A stretch of DNA of 64,000 nucleotides from Oreohelix idahoensis (GCA_024509875.1 JAMPIV010017557.1:1-64000); one strand, 5' to 3'; numbered from the stretch's first letter, positions 12,401-24,325 are shown. The notes: generated by a model from the sequence alone, not told the origin. Numbers and translations: made by a program.

Positions 12401-12889
12401 TGAAATACTTGACTTGTTTGGTGCCATACAAAAATATAGACAGAAATAGTGGTCACTGACAAGCTGTTACTACAAGCATCAACAAGAATACATCACTAAC
12501 TTCAATAGCAAGACAATGACAAGGACTACAGTAAGACAATGATAAATGGCTGGGTAAAACCAAACTAGGTCATGTATGCCTGACTAGGACAAAGGAATGG
12601 TTCATGCTACGACCACAAGATGTTTGTTGAGTACAAACAAATTAAAACAGAAGAGGAAAGAAAGAAAGAACTAATCTAAATGCATGAATAGTTTTAGATG
12701 ACGCACTATTATTTTAAAATGCACTGAAAAGTAGAAACATTTATCACATAGATATTATCTCTGTGTAGTTCTCCAGGCTCAGGAGACAAAGACAGAATGG
12801 ACCTAGTGCTTCCTCAGGCATATCGTAAAAGGTGACAATGTTTAGTTTTTATAAAGATCTTATAAGCATTGATACCCATCATGTGATTT
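12401..12889. other. Unannotated spacer (left)
   Basis: AT-rich sequence with no coding region, tandem repeat or known element that I can recognise. It is identical in order to 15981-16464 on the other arm. Confidence 0.5.
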
Positions 12890-13505
12890 TTAGAGGTATA
12901 TCCGGAGTCATCCTTATATGACCAACAGCTAAGCACGGTGCTACAATATACATATGAGGAAGTGAACCTCTGTCTGTGAGGCTAATTACACCCTTATTGA
13001 CTCTTGAAATCATCCACACACTTCCAGAGATTCCTCCTGGTGTGAAACTTTTGAGAACACAACATTGCACACTAAGCTTGGAGAAGTCACTTGAGTCCTA
13101 GACATAACTCTGGCTTCTACCTGGTTGGCTGCATGCAGAAGGATCTCACTGTGAACACATGATGGGTAGGGGGAGCTGAGAAGTGGCTCTGTGTAGGATG
13201 TGACAATTCCTTGGGAGAGTCAAGAACCAGACCACAGTACTTTAACTCTGGAGCGCCCCCTTGGATGGCAGGGAATGCACATATACCATGCACTTCTTCC
13301 TCCTAGCTTGGGATCATATATAATGATCTTTTAAATGCAAGCTAGGCTGGAGAAACTGGAGCCCATGACTTCAACACAACATGTTTGGGAATGGCAGCAA
13401 AGCCACAGGAAAAGCCTAGATCTACATTGTAGATAATACCAACAAGTCTTGAACTTGGTATTGGCTGCTAAAGAGCGAGAAGTTCAGCAGCCCTAGCTAA
13501 ACAAC
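12890..13505 (-). repeat. Unclassified 0.6-kb dispersed repeat, copy 1
   Basis: One of three copies in the window (mirror 15361-15980; independent copy 49860-50480). Shared landmarks include GTTGTTGTTTAGCTAGGGC, TAGATCTAGGCTTTTCCTGT, CACAGAGCCACTTCTCAGCT and GACTTCTCCAAGCTTAGTGT. No ORF, terminal repeat or pol III promoter is evident. It could be an untranslated part of a LINE or a non-autonomous element. Confidence 0.75.
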
Positions 13506-13629
13506 AACAAAACAACAACCTATCATGTAACAGAACTGGTGTGAAACTTCACCAAATCATGTTGTCAAGCATGGCCCATTATTTAGTGAAAAAATTAATT
13601 CAACTGAATTCAGGAAAAAAAGGGAGAGA

Positions 13630-14040
13630 CACTGAGGTAGCTGTCTGAAACTCCATCAACCAGAGAGTTACATTGTCAGACTCTCAAGTCATGCTTTGGA
13701 AGTTTCAGAATGGATGGTTGCGGCAGGAATGGAAAACATCAATAGAATCCTCAAGTCTTCAGAACTGGTGTGGATCTACTGTCCTGGTCATGCAGGTGTA
13801 CGTGGCAATGAGAGAGCTGACAGACTGACCTTGAGAGCACCCATAATGAGGACACTGGACATGGACAAGGGAGAGATACTAAGGGCAATTAATGATCGCC
13901 TGCTAGATAATGACACTGCATTGGATGAATCAGCAAGGCTGAGACTGTTGGAGTTTGGCATCAAACGTGGGACTAGCAGAGATGGACGTGAGAGAGGATT
14001 CATGCTTTGTATGTACAACCAGTGTGCTACAGGAACAATG
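13630..14040 (+). mobile_element. LINE-C RNase H fragment (left)
   Basis: RNase H domain of an I-like non-LTR element: TLSDSQVMLWKFQNGW, then (after a 1-bp frameshift near 13766) ELVWIYCPGHAGVRGNERAD, then AINDRLLDNDTALDE and LLEFGIKRGTSRDG. The SDS acidic residue and the H..G..GNE.AD signature are those expected for RNase H. A 215-bp deletion with 2-bp junction homology removed the 3' end, which is still present in the right arm. The first ~25 residues of the open frame starting at 13696 are out of frame. Confidence 0.85.
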
Positions 14041-14185
14041 ACCATATGCACAATTTCAGCTCCTGAGGTCATCAAAAACCTAGTTAACCAAGGACTCAAA
14101 GACTTGAAACATACAACCAAAGGTCATATCAAGTGAAATAAAAGTGATTATATATAAATAAAAAAGACGATAATTATTGATTTTT

Positions 14186-14467
14186 TCCCACAACCACCCA
14201 ACCAATCATCCCCTCCCCGTAGTGGGATAGATGTTGTTATCCTATTCGATATCAGAGATGAGCTATGTTTGAAGAGGGCTGCTGGCAGATATGGTGAGCA
14301 ATGTTTTTATGTAAGGTCAGAGTTATGGTGGGGTAAACCAAAATAAATAATATAGTCTCCCCTCATGAGGACAATGAAGTGGCTTAAGTCACAGCCAGCA
14401 GGTCTTCATCAGCTCAAAACAATATAAACAATAGACACAAGAAAGAAAGTAGAAACCAAAATGCCTG
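14186..14467. other. Single-copy spacer at palindrome centre
   Basis: 282 bp between the arms with no mirrored counterpart. It contains CCCCTCCCCGTAGTGGG near 14211-14227 and no ORF or terminal repeat that I can recognise. The arms match up to AAAAA/TTTTT on either side. Its presence means the arms are not a perfect hairpin. Confidence 0.85.
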
Positions 14468-14715
14468 AAAAATCAATAATTATCGTCTTTTTTATTTATA
14501 TATAATCACTTTTATTTCACTTGATATGACCTTTGGTTGTATGTTTCAAGTCTTTGAGTCCTTGGTTACCTAGGTTTTTGATGACCTCAGGAGCTGAAAT
14601 TGTGCATATGGTCATGTGTCTTGGTACATTTTAAACTGACAAAAATTTAATGGAAACTTTAGTGACCTTTCTTGGGTTTATCATAAAATTAGGTAAAAAA
14701 AAATCTAAGTTTATA

Positions 14716-15245
14716 GAGATATTTTTTTCCCTGTTATTGTTATTGTTGATCAGAATCGACCTCACTGCATTCTGGGCAAACCCATTGGTGCTTAGTCTCC
14801 CTCAGCAAATGTCGAAGAATATGAATGCTAATTGTTCCTGTAGCACACTGGTTGTACATACAAAGCATGAATCCTCTCTCACGTCCATCTCTGCTAGTCC
14901 CACGTTTGATGCCAAACTCCAACAGTCTCAGCCTTGCTGATTCATCCAATGCAGTGTCATTATCTAGCAGGCGATCATTAATTGCCCTTAGTATCTCTCC
15001 CTTGTCCATGTCCAGTGTCCTCATTATGGGTGCTCTCAAGGTCAGTCTGTCAGCTCTCTCATTGCCACGTACACCTGCATGACCAGGACAGTAGATCCAC
15101 ACCAGTTCTGAAGACTTGAGGATTCTATTGATGTTTTCCATTCCTGCCGCAACCATCCATTCTGAAACTTCCAAAGCATGACTTGAGAGTCTGACAATGT
15201 AACTCTCTGGTTGATGGAGTTTCAGACAGCTACCTCAGTGTCTCT
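14716..15245 (-). mobile_element. LINE-C RNase H and 3' end (right)
   Basis: Mirror of 13630-14040 but with the 3' end intact. After the RNase H region it continues through LRETKHQWVCPECSEVDSDQ, a zinc-knuckle-like end (CPEC) also seen in degraded form at 58243-58486, then a CAATAACAATAAC tail. The same family provides the element at 52640-58486. The frameshift near the WIYCPGH motif is shared by both arms. Confidence 0.85.
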
Positions 15246-15360
15246 CCCTTTTTTTCCTGAATTCAGTTGAATTAATTTTTTCACTAAATAATGGGCCATG
15301 CTTGACAACATGATTTGGTGAAGTTTCACACCAGTTCTGTTACATGATAGGTTGTTGTTT

Positions 15361-15980
15361 TGTTGTTGTTTAGCTAGGGCTGCTGAACTTCTCGCTCTTT
15401 AGCAGCCAATACCAAGTTCAAGACTTGTTGGTATTATCTACAATGTAGATCTAGGCTTTTCCTGTGGCTTTGCTGCCATTCCCAAACATGTTGTGTTGAA
15501 GTCATGGGCTCCAGTTTCTCCAGCCTAGCTTGCATTTAAAAGATCATTATATATGATCCCAAGCTAGGAGGAAGAAGTGCATGGTATATGTGCATTCCCT
15601 GCCATCCAAGGGGGCGCTCCAGAGTTAAAGTACTGTGGTCTGGTTCTTGACTCTCCCAAGGAATTGTCACATCCTACACAGAGCCACTTCTCAGCTCCCC
15701 CTACCCATCATGTGTTCACAGTGAGATCCTTCTGCATGCAGCCAACCAGGTAGAAGCCAGAGTTATGTCTAGGACTCAAGTGACTTCTCCAAGCTTAGTG
15801 TGCAATGTTGTGTTCTCAAAAGTTTCACACCAGGAGGAATCTCTGGAAGTGTGTGGATGATTTCAAGAGTCAATAAGGGTGTAATTAGCCTCACAGACAG
15901 AGGTTCACTTCCTCATATGTATATTGTAGCACCGTGCTTAGCTGTTGGTCATATAAGGATGACTCCGGATATACCTCTAA
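15361..15980 (+). repeat. Unclassified 0.6-kb dispersed repeat, copy 2
   Basis: Mirror of 12890-13505. It has the same landmarks as the independent copy at 49860-50480, to which it is clearly diverged but colinear. Outer limits are set by where the similarity to that copy stops. Confidence 0.75.
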
Positions 15981-16464
15981 AAATCACATGATGGGTATCA
16001 ATGCTTATAAGATCTTTATAAAAACTAAACATTGTCACCTTTTACGATATGCCTGAGGAAGCATAGGTCCATTCTGTCTTTGTCTCCTGAGCCTGGAGAA
16101 CTACACAGAGATAATATCTATGTGATAAATGTTTCTACTTTTCAGTGCATTTTAAAATAATAGTGCGTCATCTAAAACTATTCATGCATTTAGATTAGTT
16201 CTTTCTTTCTTTCCTCTTCTGTTTTAATTTGTTTGTACTCAACAAACATCTTGTGGTCGTAGCATGAACCATTCCTTTGTCCTAGTCAGGCATACATGAC
16301 CTAGTTTGGTTTTACCCAGCCATTTATCATTGTCTTACTGTAGTCCTTGTCATTGTCTTGCTATTGAAGTTAGTGATGTATTCTTGTTGATGCTTGTAGT
16401 AACAGCTTGTCAGTGACCACTATTTCTGTCTATATTTTTGTATGGCACCAAACAAGTCAAGTAT
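15981..16464. other. Unannotated spacer (right)
   Basis: Mirror of 12401-12889. A short (TTTC)n tract lies near 16200-16212. No gene or element is recognised. Confidence 0.5.
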
Positions 16465-16880
16465 TTCATGCTCATTCATACATCACCCTTCAGCTCACCA
16501 GAGAGCATAGGCCATTTACAGTTTGTGCAAGGGTCTCCTGTCCTGTGCCATCTGCTCAAGGTTTTTCTATGCCTATGTTATTCTGTTCATGACTGTCTCT
16601 ATTCATCTCCTCCATGTGTTTTTTTGGTTCCCATTTAACTCTTTTACCCTGTGAATTCTAGAACAAGAACTGTCTTGTAAGACTATCAACAAGTTTTCCC
16701 AGAGTGTGTCCTATCCATTGCCTGTGTCTTCTTCTTATCTCCTGTCTCATTTGCACTCATCTAGCTCTAGTGGTGAATTCAACATTGGCGATCTTGTCAC
16801 ACCATTTCAACCCTTCCATTCTACACAAGCTCCCACCTATGAAAATCCATAACTTCTTGGATTATTGTTTTTGTTGTAAA
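16465..16880 (-). mobile_element. LINE-A-like RT C-terminal/3' fragment (right)
   Basis: Mirror of 11989-12400, with the same degraded RT C-terminus and 3' tail. The flank of the 35-bp array element (16881-16943) directly follows. Confidence 0.8.
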
Positions 16881-16943
16881 GATTTCACATACCTTGGAAG
16901 AATGTTTACCCTGTGTAGTTTCTGGTGATCAGTGAGGACACAA
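16881..16943 (+). other. Proximal flank of the 35-bp array element (right)
   Basis: Mirror of 11926-11988. On this strand CTGTGTAGTTTCTGGTGATC precedes the array, matching CTGTGCAGCTTCCCTAGGTG at the start of the 89-bp array near 27818. Confidence 0.55.
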
Positions 16944-19900
16944 AGAGAGACACTTGACTACTGCCTCACGTATGTCATAGAGAGACACTTGACTACTGCC
17001 TCACGTATGTCATAGAGAGACACTTGACTACTGCCTCACGTATGTCATAGAGAGACACTGACTACTGCCTCACGTATGTCATAGAGAGACACTTGACTAC
17101 TGCCTCACGTATGTCATAGAGAGACACTTGACTACTGCCTCACATATGTCATAGAGAGACACTTGACTACTGCCTCACGTATGTCATAGAGAGACACTTG
17201 ACTACTGCCTCACGTATGTCATAGAGAGACACTTGACTACTGCCTCACGTATGTCATAGAGAGACACTTGACTACTGCCTCACGTATGTCATAGAGAGAC
17301 ACTTGACTACTGCCTCACATATGTCATAGAGAGACACTTGAGTACTGCCTCACGTATGTCATAGAGAGACACTTGACTACTGCCTCACATATGTCATAGA
17401 GAGACACTTGACTACTGCCTCACGTATGTCATAGAGAGACACTTGACTACTGCCTCACATATGTCATAGAGACACTTGACTACTGCCTCACGTATGTCAT
17501 AGAGAGACACTTGACTACTGCCTCACGTATGTCATAGAGAGACACTTGACTACTGCCTCATGTATGTCATAGAGAGACACTTGACTACTGCCTCACATAT
17601 GTCATAGAGAGACACTTGACTACTGCCTCACATATGTCATAGAGAGACACTTGACTACTGCCTCACGTATGTCATAGAGACACTTGACTACTGCCTCACA
17701 TATGTCATAGAGAGACACTTGACTACTGCCTCATGTATGTCATAGAGAGACACTTGACTACTGCCTCACATATGTCATAGAGAGACACTTGACTACTGCC
17801 TCTTGTATGCCATAGAGAGACACTTGACTACTGCCTCATGTATGTCATAGAGAGACACTTGACTACTGCCTCACATATGTCATAGAGAGACACTTGACTA
17901 CTGCCTCACGTATGTCATAGAAAGACACTTGACTACTGCCTCACATATGTCATAGAGAGACACTTGACTACTGCCTCACGTATGTCATAGAGAGACACTT
18001 GACTTGACTACTGCCTCACGTATGTCATAGAGAGACACTTGACACTGCCTCACGTATGTCATAGAGAGACACTTGACTACTGCCTCACATATGTCATAGA
18101 GAGAGACTACTTGACACTTGACTACTGCCTCACATATGTCATAGAGAGACACTTGACTACTGCCTCACGTATGTCATAGAGAGACACTTGACTACTGCCT
18201 CACGTATGTCATAGAGAGACACTTGACTACTGCCTCACGTATATCATAGAGAGACACTTGACTACTGCCTCATGTATGTCATAGAGAGACACTTGACTAC
18301 TCCCTCACGTATGTCATAGAGAGACACTTGACTACTGCCTCACGTATGTCATAGAGAGACACTTGACTACTGCCTCACGTATGTCATAGAGAGACACTTG
18401 ACTACTGCCTCACGTATGTCATAGAGAGACACTTGACTACTGCCTCACGTATGTCATAGAGAGACACTTGACTACTGCCTCACATATGTCATAGAGAGAC
18501 ACTTGACTACTGCCTCACATATGTCATAGAGAGACACTTGACTACTGCCTCACGTATGTCATAGAGAGACACTTGACTACTGCCTCATGTATGTCATAGA
18601 GAGACACTTGACTACTGCCTCACGTATGTCATAGAGAGACACTTGACTACTGCCTCACGTATGTCATAGAGAGACACTTGACTACTGCCATCACGTATGT
18701 CATAGAGAGACACTTGACTACTGCCTAACGTATGTCATAGAGAGACACTTGACTACTGCCTCATTTATGTCATAGAGAGACACTTGACTACTGCCTCACG
18801 TATGTCATAGAGAGACACTTGACTACTGCCTCACGTATGTCATAGAGAGACACTTGACTACTGCCTCACGTATGTCATAGAGAGACACTTGACTACTGCC
18901 TCACGTATGTCATAGAGAGAGACACTTGACTACTGCCTCACGTATGTCATAGAGAGACACTTGACTACTGCCTCACGTATGTCATAGAGAGACACTTGAC
19001 TACTGCCTCACGTATGTCATAGAGAGACACTTGACTACTGCCTCACGTATGTCATAGAGAGACACTTGACTACTGCCTCACGTATGTCATAGAGAGACAC
19101 TTGACTACTGCCTCACGTATGTCATAGAGAGACACTTGACTACTGCCTCACGTATGTCATAGAGAGACACTTGACTACTGCCTCACGTATGTCATAGAGA
19201 GACACTTGACTACTGCCTCACGTATGTCATAGAGAGACACTTGACTACTGCCTCACGTATGTCATAGAGAGACACTTGACTACTGCCTCACGTATGTCAT
19301 AGAGAGACACTTGACTACTGCCTCACGTATGTCATAGAGAGACACTTGACTACTGCCTCACGTATGTCATAGAGAGACACTTGACTACTGCCTCATGTAT
19401 GTCATAGAGAGACACTTGACTACTGCCTCACGTATGTCATAGAGAGACACTTGACTACTGCCTCACATATGTCATAGAGAGACACTTGACTACTGCCTCA
19501 CGTATGTCATAGAGAGACACTTGACTACTGCCTCACGTATGTCATAGAGAGACACTTGACTACTGCCTCATGTATGTCATAGAGAGACACTTGACTACTG
19601 CCTCACGTATGTCATAGAGAGACACTTGACTACTGCCTCACGTATGTCATAGAGAGACACTTGACTACTGCCTCACGTATGTCATAGAGAGACACTTGAC
19701 TACTGCCTCACGTATGTCATAGAGAGACACTTGACTACTGCCTCACGTATGTCATAGAGAGACACTTGACTACTGCCTCACGTATGTCATAGAGAGACAC
19801 TTGACTACTGCCTCACGTATGTCATAGAGAGACACTTGACTACTGCCTCACGTATGTCATAGAGAGACACTTGACTACTGCCTCACATATGTCATAGAGA

Positions 19901-21157
19901 GACACTTGACTACTGCCTCACGTATGTCATAGAGAGACACTTGACTACTGCCTCACGTATGTCATAGAGAGACACTTGACTACTGCCTCACGTATGTCAT
20001 AGAGAGACACTTGACTACTGCCTCACGTATGTCATAGAGAGACACTTGACTACTGCCTCACGTATGTCATAGAGAGACACTTGACTACTGCCTCATAGAG
20101 AGACACTTGACTACTGCCTCACATATAGAGAGACACTTGACTACTGCCTCACGTATGTCATAGAGAGACACTTGACTACTGCCTCACATATGTCATAGAG
20201 AGACACTTGACTACTGCCTCACGTATGTCATAGAGAGACACTTGACTACTGCCTCACGTATGTCATAGAGAGACACTTGACTACTGCCTCACGTATGTCA
20301 TAGAGAGACACTTGACTACTGCCTCACGTATGTCATAGAGAGACACTTGACTACTGCCTCACGTATGTCATAGAGAGACACTTGACTACTGCCTCACGTA
20401 TGTCATAGAGAGACACTTGACTACTGCCTCACGTATGTCATAGAGAGACACTTGACTACTGCCTCACATATGTCATATGTCATAGAGAGACACTTGACTA
20501 CTGCCTCACGTATGTCATAGAGAGACACTTGACTACTGCCTCACGTATGTCATAGAGAGACACTTGACTACTGCCTCACGTATGTCATAGAGAGACACTT
20601 GACTACTGCCTCACGTATGTCATAGAGAGACACTTGACTACTGCCTCATGTATGTCATAGAGAGACACTTGACTACTGCCTCACGTATGTCATAGAGAGA
20701 CACTTGACTACTGCCTCACGTATGTCATAGAGAGACACTTGACTACTGCCTCACGTATGTCATAGAGAGACACTTGACTACTGCCTCACGTATGTCATAG
20801 AGAGACACTTGACTACTGCCTCACGTATGTCATAGAGAGACACTTGACTACTGCCTCACGTATGTCATATAGAGACACTTGACTACTGCCTCACGTATGT
20901 CATAGAGAGACACTTGACTACTGCCTCACGTATGTCATAGAGAGACACTTGACTACTGCCTCACGTATGTCATAGAGAGACACTTGACTACTGCCTCACG
21001 TATGTCATAGAGAGACACTTGACTACTGCCTCACGTATGTCATAGAGAGACACTTGACTACTGCCTCACGTATGTCATAGAGAGACACTTGACTACTGCC
21101 TCACGTATGTCATAGAGAGACACTTGACTACTGCCTCACGTATGTCATAGAGAGACA
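16944..21157 (+). repeat. 35-bp satellite array, right copy (~120 units)
   Basis: About 4.2 kb of the same 35-bp unit as 7924-11925, in reverse complement (GACTACTGCCTCACGTATGT, then CATAGAGAGACACTT). CpG-to-TG/CA variants, a few fused units (18000-18120, 20095-20130, 20465-20480) and six more units than the left arm are visible. In gene orientation it lies in the intron upstream of the exon at 22328. Confidence 0.97.
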
Positions 21158-21325
21158 ACTAATATGAAATTGTACATGGAGCTGGCTACCTCATCATATT
21201 AAAAAAGTGCTACAGAAACATCCCCTACAAGAGCACACAAATGCTTTGGTGTAAGCTTCCTACAAGGGGAATAACTGGAGTGGTAGTTCCATGCTCCAAA
21301 GGGAGGTAAAAGGGAAATGATGATA
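21158..21325 (+). other. Distal flank of the 35-bp array element (right)
   Basis: It begins with one sequence that aligns along its length with the 89-bp satellite unit (GAGACAACTAATATGA, then GCTGGCTACCTCAT), then continues into the flank shared with 35807-35935 and ends in CCATGCTCC and AATGATGATAA. The 35-bp array thus appears to sit inside a relative of the 89-bp element. Confidence 0.65.
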
Positions 21326-21519
21326 ATAACTTTGTTCATTGAATGGTTGACTTTTGTTATGTCATCCTAAACTACATGTCAGGAAGGAGACACAACATGA
21401 AGAGAAAATATCAACAACGTTGTGTATATTCCACTGACAGCATAGACTGAGATGCTGCTATTTTATTTCTTTTGGCTTGCTGCTTTTGTTGTGCATGTTG
21501 TGCATAACTTTTGTTGTGC

Positions 21520-22068
21520 ATAACTTTACAGAATATTTTTGTGAAAATCAGCAGATCACTGGGCCCACATAACATACACGTCAACATCATCATCAAGCTT
21601 AACCAGGTTCCAGAGTTCATATACCTCGGAACCATTTTTACAGAAAATGGAAGACTTGACAGAAACTGAGACAAGGTGTCAAAATACCATTCCAGTGACT
21701 TATCAACTGTCGCCACAACTCAAACATCCAGTTATCAGTAAGGAAACTAAATGACAGCTGATAAATAATATAATCCTACCAACGCTTTACTATCAAATAT
21801 GGTCCCTGACCAAAGGACAGGAGAGGAAAACCACATCCTGGGAGATGAGATGCTTAAAAAAAACCATTTATGATACCAGGAAAGACAGAATGAGAATGAT
21901 GATGTCAGAAAAACTGAAACTACTAATTCTGCATCAAGTACACAAGAGACAGAAAGTTAAGTGGTTTGGCCATCTCATGAGAATGGCACCCAATAGATTA
22001 CCACTGTGCACCCACTACAGTAGAAGATCTGGTTTCAGAGTACAGGTAAAACCAACAGGCAGATGAAT
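21520..22068 (+). mobile_element. Old LINE reverse-transcriptase C-terminal fragment (right)
   Basis: Mirror of 7015-7560. FIYLGTIFTENGRLD at 21620 and KVKWFGHLMRMAPNRLPL near 21955 are readable in separate frames. It is degenerate, with multiple stops, and lies in the intron upstream of exon 1. Confidence 0.75.
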
Positions 22069-22238
22069 AGATAATATTACAGAAATACTACAACAACAAG
22101 GGCTCACAGCAGCCATTGTGACACACTCGGGTCAAGGACAAAAAATTCAGCTCACAAACTCCACTTCATGACATGAGGAGTCAGAAAAAGTAAACTAAAG
22201 TAATATGAGTACAGAAATATTTAATGATTCAGTTGATG

Positions 22239-22295
22239 AAGGCACTAATTATTGAAGGCACTAATTATTGAAGGCACTAATTATTGAAGGCACTT
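22239..22295 (+). repeat. 16-bp repeat just upstream of exon-1 acceptor
   Basis: Three to four copies of GGCACTAATTATTGAA end about 32 bases before the 3' splice site at 22327. Each copy contains CTAAT, which fits the metazoan branch-point consensus, so the branch-point-like motif is present several times. A role in splicing is inference. Confidence 0.8.
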
Positions 22296-22327
22296 AATCA
22301 GAGATTTACTGTGACATTCTGTCCTAG

Positions 22328-22463
22328 AACAACTTCAGGCAGAGAGGACTTATCATGAAGAATTTGACCCACCACCAGAGGGCAGCGCAACAGGGGTGGG
22401 TAATACTGAGAGAGTGCAGCCAGTATCTGACCCATATTATGATCAACAGCAGATACAGACAAG
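22328..22463 (+). CDS. SPEF2: SPEF2-like exon: adenylate-kinase LID region
   Basis: A 136-bp exon bounded by TCCTAG and GTAATG. The open phase enters with two bases and reads QLQAERTYHEEFDPPPEGSA and on to QQQIQT. The order YHEEF-PP, then a Q/R-rich stretch, then RITGF resembles the LID segment of adenylate-kinase folds, as in the AK-like domain of SPEF2, an axonemal central-apparatus protein needed for sperm tail assembly. It leaves in phase 2, matching the next exon. I infer the gene identity from the combined exons, not from this one. AK7 or AK9 relatives are alternatives. The mirrored copy at 6617-6753 is frameshifted. Confidence 0.72.
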
Positions 22464-22689
22464 GTAATGTTTATTACTAAACTCCAGACATGTATATCTT
22501 AGTGCCAAGCAGAATGAAGTGAGAGTCACTAAAATAAGATGAAACAAAACTGTCTAACAAGAATTATTAATAAACACAAAGGATAATTATGGTTGTCTAA
22601 TATAGCTTTCATTGTTCAGTATAACAATATCTAATGTGAATGAATGTTCCAAGTTCTCATTTTTTTTAAATTGACCACTCTGTTACATG

Positions 22690-23165
22690 AAAAGGTATTT
22701 GAAGTTCTAATATGGTTCCAGATTTTCTAACATTAAGAAATGTTTAAAGTTCTAAAATGAGGAAATATTTCAGGTTTTTTTAACATTAATAAATGTTTCG
22801 AGCTCTAAAATGAAGTAATATTTCAGGTTTTCTAATGTTAAATGTTTCAAGCTCTAAAATGAAGAAATATTTTAGGTTTTCTAACATTAAAAAGATTTCA
22901 AGCTTTAAAATGAAGAAATACTCTAGGTTTTCTAACATTACAAAATGTTTCAAATTCTAAAATGAAGAAATATTCCAGTTTTTCTAACATTAAATGTTTT
23001 AAGCTCTAAAATGAAGAAATATTTCAGGTTTTCTAACATTAAGAAATGTTTCAAATTCTAATATGAAGAAATATTCCAGGTTTTCTAACACTAAGAAATG
23101 TTTTGAATTCAAAAATGAAGAAATATTTCATGTTTTCTAACATTAAGAAATGTTTATAATTCCAA
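22690..23165. repeat. AT-rich ~52-bp minisatellite (right)
   Basis: Mirror of 5915-6395, about nine diverged units, inside the intron between exons 1 and 2. The 220 bases before it hold nothing recognisable. Confidence 0.85.
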
Positions 23166-23441
23166 ATAATGTTCCTTTTATTCTATGTATATTCTTAACT
23201 GTAATTAAGAAATGTCATTGTCTGCAGGCAGAAACATAATGCTGAGCTGTGTCTATAAATGGTCATTTTTGTGTTCTGCAAAACTATAACTTTAAAATAT
23301 CAGATTATTTCTTTCTGTGTAACACAATAAAATATACTTACCTTCAGGCTAGACATGTAAAGGTCACTTATTTAATGGTTCAGTACTTACTAAATTTTTG
23401 GAGCCTTCTTGTTACATACCTCCTTGAAATATTTTTTTCAG

Positions 23442-23583
23442 AATTACTGGATTTTTGGATCATTGGCCAAAGCTGCAGAAATGGTTTTTGAAATTTGGCA
23501 CTCTGAAAACTGTGGATGCTAGTCTTGAGAAGGAGTCAGTTTTTCTAGAGACGGAGAAAATTCTAGAAGACACACTAGATAGG
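23442..23583 (+). CDS. SPEF2: SPEF2-like exon: end of adenylate-kinase-like domain
   Basis: A 142-bp exon after a strong ATTTTTTTCAG acceptor, ending AGG/GTAGAT. The first base completes the codon begun at 22463. It reads ITGFLDHWPKLQKWFLKFG, TLKTVDASLEKE and TEKILEDTLDR. This matches the pattern of the last helices of an adenylate-kinase fold (R-I-x-x-F, then G-x-L-x-x-V-D-A, then a helix ending the domain). It leaves in phase 0, matching the exon at 35984 across a 12.4-kb intron filled by LINE-A and the 89-bp array. Confidence 0.75.
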
Positions 23584-24070
23584 GTAGATATTATTTTCTG
23601 TTTTTATTGTTACAGTATTTGAGTAGTTGATGTTTGAATGATGTTTTTTATTGATTTGATATGAATTAATGATTGGTGAATAAGCTGATTTATTGAGTAC
23701 TTTCTTCATCTCATACCCTGTGTGGCCATTGTCAGTTGAAGGCTTTATTTTGACCATCTTGTGCCAGTATTTGTGTGTCTTTGAAGGTAATTCCTGTCAA
23801 TTTCTGAATATTGTCTGCCAAGTAATTCTTTGGTCTACTACTTTTTTTCTTGTTCCTGGCACTTTTCCACTGAGTACAGCATTGGACATTGTGATCTTAA
23901 GGCACTACCACACCACTGAAATATGTGTGCTTGGCCCTAGGCACAGCTTGTTTTATAATGTTCAGCACGCTGTCATTTGTGGCATAATTCATGTGTGATA
24001 TGTCAAGGATCTTTATGAAAGATCTTGTTTTTGTTGCCTGTATTTTTCAATATTTAATGCCCTAGCTTCA

Positions 24071-24158
24071 CACGCAGACTATTTGTTGAATACACGCAGA
24101 CTATTTGTTGAATACACGCAGACTATTTGTTGAATACACGCAGTCTATTTGTTGAATA
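24071..24158. repeat. 22-bp tandem repeat, 4 copies (right)
   Basis: Mirror of 4923-5011. The remaining sequence of 23584-24850 is AT-rich intron with no supported exon. Confidence 0.9.
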
Positions 24159-24286
24159 CTACCTTAGTTGTTTCTTCCATGCAGATTCTGGGGCTAATGT
24201 TTGGGGAACAACAAATAATGCTACTGTGTGCTACCAAGTGTGTCATGAAAGCAAATTAAGTAGAGTTGTTCAATGTACTAGCAATA

Positions 24287-24325
24287 TGCTCTACACCTCA
24301 CGGTAGAAGGGGAACGACTAAGTAA
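24287..24325 (+). mobile_element. Short LINE 3' tail (right)
   Basis: CTACACCTCACGGTAGAAGG, then GGAACGACTAAGTAAGC: the same tail as the fragment at 60865-61202, mirrored at 4757-4795. Confidence 0.5.

Larger units (their letters stand above)
1..14185 (+). repeat. Left arm of giant inverted repeat
   Basis: This block is the reverse complement of 14468 to about 29080, colinear throughout apart from small indels. Mirrored positions sum to 28653 at the centre, about 28870 outside a 215-bp left-arm deletion, and about 29081 outside the 35-bp array. The arm is cut by the window start inside the 89-bp array, so its true outer end is unknown. The last matching bases are the T run at 14181-14185. 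Arm differences are scattered substitutions plus indels, so it is not an exact copy. An assembly fold-back artefact cannot be excluded from sequence alone. Confidence 0.93.

Noticed and set aside
13696..13765. MEVSEWMV... as a real protein start
   Set aside because: These residues are the wrong frame of LINE-C RNase H; the true frame reads WKFQNGWLRQEWKT and shifts near 13766.
7924..21157. ACGTG in every 35-bp unit as a hypoxia-response or E-box array
   Set aside because: A 5-bp match multiplied by tandem repetition is not evidence of regulation, and the CpG in it is decaying.
24179..24232. Possible exon after the acceptor TTTCTTCCATGCAG
   Set aside because: Good acceptor, but no credible donor before an in-frame stop, and the phase chain between exons 2 and 3 does not need it.
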